This document shows, in pieces, positions 46,371 to 54,103 of a DNA stretch of 64,000 nucleotides. The position numbers and the translations under genes are program-made. Every line of letters starts with the position of its first letter. The first letter of the stretch is position 1. The stretch is from Isoetes taiwanensis (taxonomy: Eukaryota > Streptophyta > Lycopodiopsida > Isoetales > Isoetaceae), in NCBI GenBank assembly GCA_021234155.1, contig JAJEKV010000028.1:12356134-12420133 (forward strand), read 5' to 3'. The notes beneath the pieces are model-generated. The model saw only the letters and a program-made list of their open reading frames with translations. It did no database searches and was not told the DNA's origin.

Positions 46371-47912
46371 GTATTTCATGGTTTTTTTAGAACAAGGGAT
46401 GCACGAAAACAAGAATATGGAAATTGTGCTCACCTGACACCAGAGAACCCTAAACCAAAGGGGATTCGCAGCCTAAATCGCCAGGCGGTTGTGCGGATGA
46501 TGACGAAATTGCAAAGGCTATATCCGATGCTACAGGTCTGGTCGCAAGATGTCGAAGCAGTCGTTGCCTTGAAGAATCGGTTGCTGTGGTGGCCACGCAG
46601 GATACAATGATTCTTGTTCTCCTTTTTATAATAACAGGTCGATGCTTCCCCTGCATACCTAACGTCATCAATGTGCCCCGAACCGGGCTTGGATTCTATG
46701 GCCCGAGGCCTGGACAAACCTCTCGGACCTAATAAAAAAACGCAGATAGAATTCTAGTGGCTTCCAAGAACCAACGACAATAAATCTTGCATGCTTCCAA
46801 GCTTTAGATGCTAGGGTTTTGCCTTTAAACCGGTTGGAGCCGAAAATTCCATCTTGATATAAGTAGGTCAGGAAGATCATATGGAATTGAAATCACTTAT
46901 AGACTCAGTAAACTGGGCGACGTAACCGTTGGCTAAAGATCCTGCAGAATGGTGAGAGACCGGCGCACAACCCAAATAAAACCTATGTGAGTCTGATCTT
47001 GCCCGGATCAGATTTGCACAAAAAGAAATCGTGATAACTGGTGACAGACTTAAGCACACATGTATCAGCTGGAAGAAATCAAAGCTCAAATAAAACCGAA
47101 CTAGCATCCGGCTTCACAAAGCGACCACTGTCGCAAAGCTCCTTGACCTTCCCCGGTCCTGGTTTAGTAAAGAAATTGGGGCACGAAACCATAGAACCCT
47201 AAAATGGGTTTGCTCGAGGCCTGCATGCATGAGCTTTGGAAATTCATAGGTGGACCATTGGAAAGATGGCACCAAAATCAAGATCGGTGTATGCGCACTC
47301 TAGATGTACACATTAGTACATCCCGCGACATACGAACATCAAATCATATGAAAACCATAGAAAAAAATGTACAAAAATACAAAAGAAACCCCCTGTTATT
47401 TTGCTACATATTGAATGCTTCCAGAGTACTCTCCACCAAATGGGTTACCTCATAAACGATACGTCTATCAAACCAAAGAATCACAAATGGATCCTCTCGA
47501 AATAAACCTGTACAAATAAGTAAAGTTAAAGTCAAGTTCATTGCCTAAAGAAAGTAGCACAATAAGATTTAATATCCACTAGAAAAAGCAGACAGGAAAA
47601 CAGTGGAAATGGACATTGTCCTTAATGCACTTAACCAGATTAAGTCTCCTCCAGTTACTGGAAAATCAGAAGATCATCCTTTTCCCTGGAAATAGACTTC
47701 TTGTTTACTCATTGCCCCGTATCCCTTTCGACTATGAGCACCCATAATATACAAATAAGCAACTGCTTCCACATGTTGAAATTAAAAACACCTCTAAACA
47801 AAGCATGGTAAACAATTAACATGTTAATACGGTCTATACTTCTTTTCTTATCTTATCAAAGCATAATAGGAATCTTGAACAAGCATATTACTCGAATTAA
47901 TCCCAACAAAAA
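46371..47912. other. Unassigned; presumed Helitron interior
   Basis: No supported gene. A segment near 47365-47410 (GAAACCCCCTGTTATT) resembles one at 48860-48890, hinting at a shared dispersed repeat. Confidence 0.35.
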
Positions 47913-47941
47913 GCCCAGCAACGCTGGGCACTTTTTCTAGT
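47913..47941 (+). mobile_element. Helitron 3' terminus, intact hairpin
   Basis: Perfect hairpin GCCCAGC-AAC-GCTGGGC (47913-47929), then ACTTTTT and CTAG (47937-47940), then target T. It is the classical plant Helitron 3' end and belongs to the same family as 42507-42535. Confidence 0.85.
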
Positions 47942-48354
47942 AACATCTATAATGAAAAGATTAACAAAAAGCATTTTGGTAGGATGAATGACATCATTAA
48001 TCAACATGTAATTTCATTTAGTCTATTTTGCTGCATCTAATAGGATTTAGATGCTTAGCATGCCTTGACAAAACGAATAAATAATAACCATGATGATTGC
48101 ATAATATGAAAAACACAAAAGAAAAGGCCACAAGAGGATGAAGAGCAAGAGAAGAAGGAATTGGGGCAGCAGGGGTAATAGAAGGAGAGGTAGGGATGAA
48201 GAAGTAGATATAGAATGCACAACAGAGAGAGGCAAAAATTGATGCAAATCCATGGAAGCAAAGGCATACGCAAGTGGATTGAGACGAGAATTAGGAGGTA
48301 GTGCAGAAGAGGCCATAGAAGCAGGAAACTGTGAGCAAGATTGCATGCTGGAGG
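47942..48354. other. Unassigned; minus-strand Leu/Ser-rich frames
   Basis: Purine-rich plus strand gives long Leu-rich minus frames without domain features. Confidence 0.3.
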
Positions 48355-48590
48355 CCGTAACCATGGAGGCTGGAATGGATGATCCCAATTCTGGGACTGA
48401 AGTAGAGAGTGAACCACCTGATGCCATACACCCTTGAAAAGCTTATTATTTGAGGAGAGATATATCTGAGATTGAAGCAACGCCAAAACTAGCAGCGGTA
48501 ACCATGGAGGCCGAAATGGATGATTCCAATTCCGGGACTGAAATAGAGAGAGAACCATCTGATGCCATATATAATTGAAAAGCTTACTGC
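48355..48590 (-). repeat. Duplicated 90-bp segment with matching MAS-start frames
   Basis: Two units (48355-48445 and 48497-48585) differ by several substitutions. Each encodes, on the minus strand, MASxGSLSxSVPELxSSIxA SMVTA-type sequence. It could be a duplicated first exon of an unknown gene; only the duplication is certain. Confidence 0.5.
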
Positions 48591-49395
48591 AAGGCTTTCC
48601 AACGCACTAAAAATCGCTTGAAACGGGCATCTGAAGAGGGAGATATCTGAGATTGAAGCGGCGTCAAAACCCTAGCAAGTGAGCTGTGCCATCAGCAAAT
48701 CATCCAAGCCTTCATCTAATATCTACATACAACCACAAGATCTCTCCTTTTTGCTAAAAATCAACGGCCAAAAAAGGTGCACCCTAGAAATACTATTTAG
48801 TACAATCAAACGAATACATCAACCAAATCATAGCAAAACCACATTGAAAAGCGTACAAAAAACATAAAGAAAACCCCCTGTTATTATAGATATTTCAGTT
48901 GAGACTCCATCAATAAGTCGTGCTTACTTGGAGTAGAGCAGTTGAAACTCCATCAGATTTCACGATTTGCTCCTTTCTTCCACAGCAACACTGCTTTTCT
49001 TCTGTAGATCTTTTTGCTCTTAACCTCTATATGATGTTTTATCCCTTTGTGTGCTTCATCCAGATGCACGATTAGGTAGAAGGTCATCTCATATGTATTT
49101 TAATGCACATTTTGGCAAAGGTATTAAGTTTGCAAGCCATTTAAATTATCCGGCTAAGGTCTAGGGATTGATTTCTTAAGTATGTTATCCTTTCCGTTGA
49201 AATGCTATCAATTGGAAAGCTGTCAAGCACAAGCACATGTGCAAGTTAGTGTTGTTTCTATTCATGTTTTCTATATGCAATCTTAGATAGGGCACATCAT
49301 CTTTTGTTTTATATATCTTTAACACTTGCAACCTGAGGCCACGTGTTTTATGTTGGAAATTTAAAGGGTACAAGGCTGCTTCTTCTAGTACAGAG
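48591..49395. other. Unassigned spacer
   Basis: No gene supported between the duplicated segment and the retrotransposon target site. Confidence 0.4.
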
Positions 49396-49400
49396 AAGAG
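49396..49400. repeat. 5-bp target duplication AGAGC, left
   Basis: AGAGC directly precedes the LTR end TGTGACGTCC and is repeated at 63630-63634 after the other end. Confidence 0.9.
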
Positions 49401-50570
49401 CTGTGACGTCCCCTACTCATATACGGTGCACTCACCGTATACAAACAGGAGTTCATCCCCCATACCAGCTCCATACTGATACAGGGCCCTCCACGTGTCA
49501 CTGCAACCTTGATGAGTTCCAGTGGGAAGAATAAAGGGGTCATTTTACCCTGTCTCCCTCAGGGCCTACCTAGCTGCGGAAGCGTAAACATGCATGTCAG
49601 TATACAACAACAACATCACATAACCATCTCAAATGATGGCTTCATCACATATCTGCATAGAACAAGATCAGTACATCACATGACAAGATCCTACCCAGGG
49701 CTCAGACTCAAAGGGGATGACCGACGGCTTGGGTCTCCAGAGGTCATTGCAGACAGAATTCATGGCAATGAATTTGGCTAGCATAAGAACATAGCTTAGG
49801 GTAGTCCACTCCATCCGCCCCTCCTGTACACACTTTGCAGAGTGGCTTGATAGGTATTGGGGCTGGACCGTAGCCTGCCGGGTACATAGCCAAGAGGGCT
49901 ACTGCTGGGTTGCATCTTCCCAGCCCCGATGAGGCAGGAGGAAGGTCGCCCTCCCTGCAGAGGATTCCATGCTCAACACAGGTGGCTAGAGGGCCACTGC
50001 CCTTATTCGATTTGAACCCAATGGAGAGTGACGCATCACTCCACGGGTGTCGAGCCCATGCCTTGCCCACACGCAGTGACAAGGCATTAGACCTAGCTCA
50101 CTAGAATCCCTGGTAGGCTTTACACACCAGAGGGACTGATCTGTTTTGGGACAAGTACCTCCTTATTCTGCCAGTCTGGCCCCTCCACCTTCAACCCGGT
50201 GGGCTCTTGTGTACAGGCCGCATTTACAGTGTGCTAAAGAGGCTAGCTAGGAGCATCAACTACCAGGCTTTAAGGTCTCTACCCCCCTTCCCAATACAAT
50301 GAGTCCACGGAGATATATCATTCACACATATCACAGAAGAACTAAAGAACAAGATCTAATCTAAATCACAGAGTTAGGTTCTTTAGTTAGGGCTCGATAT
50401 CTAGGGATCTAGATGGCTGCTATGGGCAATTTAATAGGCTAAACCTACTTATTTAATGACTGGGAGGCGGTTTAGGCTATTAAATTGACAAAATACCTGA
50501 TTCTTGGCTCGCTCCTCCTGCTCTGAACTCGACCATCCTGCTGAACTGCTAGAAGATGAGCTAGAAGGGG
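49401..50570 (-). repeat. 3' LTR, truncated in U3
   Basis: It matches 62033-63201. The outer end TGTGACGTCC is intact, but about 430 bp of the U3 start present in the other LTR is missing. The break at 50570/50571 coincides with the gag stop codon. ORFs read inside it are spurious. Confidence 0.93.
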
Positions 50571-51167
50571 TCACCAAATGCGAGCTGCTCCCTTGAGATT
50601 GGCTGTTGCCACCCTGCCTTTGTCCTTGTCCTTCATGCTGTAAGCGTTGCCATACTCACTCATCTCATCTAGCCAAGCCTCTGCTTCCATGCCTGATCTG
50701 CTGTCGCCTGAGAATTGCTCAAGCTTTCTGGCCTTCCATACATTACCCAGCGCTAAGTCTACCTTCTTCTGATAGTTTGAGGCCCTTGTGTCCTTGGGCC
50801 TGCCATCCCTACGGTCCTGCACCTGCTCTGCCTCTTCCTCGGAATCAGAGTTCGAGTCTGAGCTTGAGTTGGAGGATTCCGTGCTGGGGGACCTCCTTCT
50901 CTTACTCTTCCTCTTATCCTTTCCCGCTTTTCGAGCTGGAGCTTGTGGCAACTGGGCGTTGCCATCTGGAACAACTCCTGCTTGTGCTGCTAAGAAGGCC
51001 TTTATCTGATCGAGGTCTGTTCTCATCTGCGATATCTCTTCTTCAGGGGTCATGGGGCCGAATTCCTCGTATAAGTTCCTTGCTGGGTGCGGTCTGGGTG
51101 GAGTCTGTTCATCCCTACGGGCTCGCCGTTCTTGTTCAGCTGTGCCTGGACCTCTAGCTGCACACAC
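50571..51167 (-). pseudogene. Retrotransposon gag, C-terminally truncated
   Basis: Gag forms the particle that packages element RNA. The frame runs from about 51160 (possible acceptor TTGTGTGTGCAG just before ARGPGTAEQERRARRDEQT). It continues through MTPEEEISQMRTDLDQIKAF, a basic/Ser-rich nuclear-signal-like stretch (KAGKDKRKSKRRRSPSTESS), an acidic run, and the retrotransposon gag core 'EQFSGDSRSGMEAEAWLDEM' ... ATANLKGAARIW. It stops in TGA exactly at the LTR junction. Capsid C-terminus and zinc knuckle are lost by the deletion. Confidence 0.8.
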
Positions 51168-51337
51168 AAGTAGATCATGGCCTTATGGTTAGCTTTATTT
51201 GTTCTATTGCATTATATGTGTTTGTTGGTATAGTTGTGGAACAAGATACATCAACAAAAACATTTATAGTGCAAAAGGAATTATATTTATATATGTGTAA
51301 TATCTTAAATACAATGTCTCCGGGATCAAGAGTCTAA

Positions 51338-51647
51338 CTATTCTTGAAATCGCCGGTAGAATGGGTTATTCTGAAGAAACCTCTTAACTTGAGCCGTTTC
51401 TACGGAGCGTTCCAAGTTCCTGAGGATGTTGGTTGATGTCCCGCCCTGCAAGGCTTGCATCAAGTCTTCTACCCTACGGTCGGAAGTGTAGGCCGCGGTC
51501 ACTGCTAGTCTTCCCTGGCGTCGGTAGGGTATGGCGAAGTCGAAGAGGTCAAGTGCCATCGTTCTCTTGACTAGGATGACGTGGTCGACCATTGGGAGCA
51601 GTCGAGCATGCCTACCAAAGCCGCGGATATGGCATGTTGGAGAAATT
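51338..51647 (-). CDS. Short ORF between the H3-like ORF and gag
   Basis: An open frame of about 84 codons from ATG 51592 (open back to about 51647) reads MVDHVILVKRTMALDLFDFA, YRRQGRLAVTAAYTSDRRVE, DLMQALQGGTSTNILRNLER and ends YRRFQE. No known domain; mixed helical pattern. It could be a separate small protein, an N-terminal gag exon (an acceptor-like GTGCAG precedes gag) or a C-terminal exon spliced to the upstream ORF past the hairpins. Absence of stops and ordered composition favour past coding. Confidence 0.4.
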
Positions 51648-51654
51648 GCTAGAA

Positions 51655-51722
51655 GGTCTCACGGTGTGTGCCAGGAAGCAAAACCAAAATTTATTTTTTG
51701 GTCTGGGCGCATACCGTGAGAC
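51655..51722. repeat. Near-palindromic hairpin unit, copy 4
   Basis: Arms GGTCTCACGGTGTGTGCC and GGGCGCATACCGTGAGAC, with inner AAAACCAAAA/TTTTTTGGTC also pairing. The unit would fold into a single hairpin of about 68 nt. Three sister copies are at 51858, 61548 and 61760. Confidence 0.9.
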
Positions 51723-51857
51723 ATTGGCCCCAATTTGGTCTAGACTTATCTAAATAAGCTAAACTAAGGGTCAAAACATGATAATATCATCGAGATATGC
51801 AAGATTGACCCCTTACTTGGCCGATTTGGGGATGTTTTGGACTAGTTTGGGCATGAA

Positions 51858-51926
51858 GGTCTCAGGGTGTGCGCCAGGAGGCAAAACCAAAATCTGGTTT
51901 TTGGTCTGGGAGCATACCGTGAGACC
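51858..51926. repeat. Near-palindromic hairpin unit, copy 3
   Basis: GGTCTCAGGGTGTGCGCC ... GGGAGCATACCGTGAGACC with inner CAAAACCAAAA/TGGTTTTTGG. Same family as copies at 51655, 61548 and 61760; lies just after the H3-like ORF. Confidence 0.9.
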
Positions 51927-52070
51927 TTGGGCATTACTTGGCCTACAAATGTCCAAATTTACTATAACAAAGGGCAATTGTTGCTAATTCAACCTAATTA
52001 ACATCAATTATGCACATATAACTTACAACAAAACAGTTTGTATTAGTCAAAATTTTTGTCATTTACAAGA

Positions 52071-53315
52071 TTACTGGGGTTCTCCCTTAATGTAACTAGC
52101 GAGCTGCATGTCTTTCTTCATTAAGGTTACCCTCTTAGCATGTACAGTGCAGGCTGTGGAGTCTTCAAAGTGTTGCACCAGCTTCTGCTCTGTTGCTTCT
52201 TGTAATGCCAGCAGCATCTCATCCGTTACCCTCATGTCGGAGCTGTACTCTTGTATAACTTCTCTCACCAATCGGGCGAACGGTGCACGGGGAATAAGGA
52301 AGCCGAAGCTGCGCTGAAAATGCCTAATCTCCCGTAATGCTCGTTTCTGGCTGGACTTGGCTTTCCTTTTCGCTGGCTTCTTTGGAGGAACCGGCTTCTC
52401 TGGCGGCGGCTTGAGCGTCTTCTTCTTGGATGGCCGTCCACCTTCTACAAAAGTTACCTTGTTCTCTTGATAGTAGGAGTTGTAAGCCTCCCACTTCTTC
52501 ATGAACTCTTTGTGCTCCCTCAGCTTCTTCTGGTAGACCCTGATAGGGTCTATCACGTAAGATTCCCAGGCAGGTCGTGGCGGTTTCTTCCTATCCCAAG
52601 TCGGGCAGGGCGGGGGCGCCTGCACCTGCTCTGGCTGCTCTTGATCTCCCTGCTCGTCACCTGGGGGCTTGGAGGAACTCCCACCTTCAAGGTTAGGGTT
52701 GAAGTCTTCATCATCCAAGTCATCCGACGAGGCTGGTTTGTCGGCCGGGCGCTCTTCGATGACGATCTTCGTCTTCGGAGTCTTCTTAATTCTTCTCTCG
52801 GGATGCTCCACGTTCTTGCTCTTGAGCTTCTTTTTCTCTGCCGCCTCCTTGGCTTCCTTTTCCTCTCTCTTCCTCTTCTTCTCGGCCCTTTTCTTCTCTC
52901 GGTGCTGTTCCTTGGCCTCGTGCATTCGGATCCACGCCTCGAGCTGTTCTTCCTCAGTCGGCTCGGAGGTGGGCTCCCTCTGCTCTTCTTGTGCTTTGGC
53001 CTCTCGCTCTTGCTCCGCCTTATCTTGCTTTTCCTTCTCCATCTGCTCGAGTACTCTCTGGATTTCGTCGTCGTTGCCTTCCATTTCCTCAAGCACTTCT
53101 GTCGAGGCCTGCGAGTGTACCTCCTCTTGGTCTACCTGTTGGTCTATCTCCTGGTCTTGTGCTCGCTGCTGGGATCCTTCCCCTTGGTGCTCCTCTGAAA
53201 CTGTTCCCTCACTTGATGAAGGTTGGTCTCCTCTCGCAAGAAGACGCTCTCGAAGCATCCGCTTGGCCGTTTCGTCTCCTCGAGGAAGCCGAGCGGTCTG
53301 TTTGATTCTCGCCAT
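52071..53315 (-). CDS. Histone H3-fold protein (CENH3-like features) encoded by a retrotransposon
   Basis: Intact 414-residue ORF. Residues 1-13, MARIKQTARLPRG, copy the start of histone H3. About 40-200 are Glu/Lys/Gln-rich and coiled-coil-like, and 200-320 carry an acidic patch and Pro/Lys-rich stretches. Residues 324-414 are a complete H3 fold: LREIRHFQ (alpha N), FLIPRAPFARLVREV (alpha 1), LLALQEATEQKLVQHFED (alpha 2), CTVHAKRVTLMKKDMQLASY (loop 2 and alpha 3). IPRAPFxRLVRE and VTLMKKD resemble plant CENH3 more than canonical H3 (IRKLPFQRLVRE, VTIMPKD), while loop 1 has H3 length. Canonical H3 is about 136 residues, so the middle is an expansion. It is the first ORF of the element after the leader. 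Inferred role: chromatin, perhaps centromere, targeting. I know of no standard retroelement protein like it. Confidence 0.88.
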   Translation of the reverse strand: MARIKQTARLPRGDETAKRMLRERLLARGDQPSSSEGTVSEEHQGEGSQQRAQDQEIDQQVDQEEVHSQASTEVLEEMEGNDDEIQRVLEQMEKEKQDKAEQEREAKAQEEQREPTSEPTEEEQLEAWIRMHEAKEQHREKKRAEKKRKREEKEAKEAAEKKKLKSKNVEHPERRIKKTPKTKIVIEERPADKPASSDDLDDEDFNPNLEGGSSSKPPGDEQGDQEQPEQVQAPPPCPTWDRKKPPRPAWESYVIDPIRVYQKKLREHKEFMKKWEAYNSYYQENKVTFVEGGRPSKKKTLKPPPEKPVPPKKPAKRKAKSSQKRALREIRHFQRSFGFLIPRAPFARLVREVIQEYSSDMRVTDEMLLALQEATEQKLVQHFEDSTACTVHAKRVTLMKKDMQLASYIKGEPQ

Positions 53316-53445
53316 GTTTTACGACTCTTCAATCGGAGGTCGGGCGCCCAAAAATCGCCTCAAAAAGCGGGAGCAAATTTCTAGACAGGAAGTCTACAAA
53401 TGAGGGGGGTCTAGGTCTATTTATAGCTTGGCCAATTTTAGGTCA

Positions 53446-53458
53446 AATTCTAAGTTAC
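53446..53458. repeat. LINE target-site duplication, left
   Basis: AATTCTAAGTTAC is repeated at 61467-61479 right after the LINE poly(A). It marks the insertion point in the retrotransposon leader, about 130 bp before the H3-like ORF in element orientation. Confidence 0.92.
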
Positions 53459-53653
53459 ATTGCAACAAAGCAAGAGTATGGGACACGTCATCAACAGCGC
53501 CATTTTTCTTGAATTCTTTGTCTTTTGTGATTCAAACTCGTTCTTGATTTGATTCACCAAAGAAACCACTGTTTGATCCAAATTTGCCCTCCCCAATCTG
53601 CTGGCCTTGTAGAGGCCCAGCATTATCTGATTTCCTCATCTTTTTCTCTATGC

Positions 53654-53947
53654 ATGGATACAAAATTTTTCACGGTTCTGAATCAGGATCATAGAATCAC
53701 CTGTGGTTTTTTAATTGGATCATCTGCCGAGCTTTGGGACAGTCTTATTCTCAATCAGTTCTTCCCAGATCACCTATTTGAGCCGGAATACTCAATTGTA
53801 CCATCTTCAGAAGAATTTGAAGCCGAGATGATTGAAGCTTGGGTGCTAGAATTTACAGGCAACAAGAACATCTCAGCAACTGCAACTTTTCAGGTACATT
53901 GTGGATGGACAGAGAACAAAATTATGGTTAAAATTTTCTCAGAATGA
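53654..53947 (+). CDS. Short leader ORF of the LINE ('ORF0' candidate)
   Basis: From ATG 53654 (the frame is open from 53549) about 97 codons read MDTKFFTVLNQDHRITCGFL, AELWDSLILNQFFPDHLFEP, then EEFEAEMIEAWVLEFTGNKN and end KIMVKIFSE. Acidic, no known domain. It lies in the 5' leader 156 bp before ORF1. It may be a genuine small protein or an upstream ORF limiting ORF1 translation. Confidence 0.35.
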   Translation: MDTKFFTVLNQDHRITCGFLIGSSAELWDSLILNQFFPDHLFEPEYSIVPSSEEFEAEMIEAWVLEFTGNKNISATATFQVHCGWTENKIMVKIFSE

Positions 53948-54103
53948 TTCAGTTAGATTCAATCCGTGCTCCTGAGTACCTCTGGCAATTTTATGGTATT
54001 TCTATCCCTTTAAGCTGTTAGATAGAATTTTTTTCCCCCTGATCTCTCTCTCACTGCTTTAGCCTCCATAGCCTCGGACAGACTTCCCCCCTTTTTTGTA
54101 TTT

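Noticed and set aside
48047-48558. Overlapping minus-strand Leu-rich ORFs of 126 and 167 codons
   Set aside because: Two overlapping frames from purine-rich DNA; only the short duplicated MAS-start segment seemed worth recording.
49509-50104. ORFs inside both LTRs (also 62110-62735)
   Set aside because: Both LTR copies share them by duplication; non-coding LTR sequence without retro-gene similarity.
52467-53403. Plus-strand ORFs of 243-244 codons opposite the H3-like gene
   Set aside because: Ser/Leu-rich shadow of the Glu/Lys-rich antisense frame; no domain.
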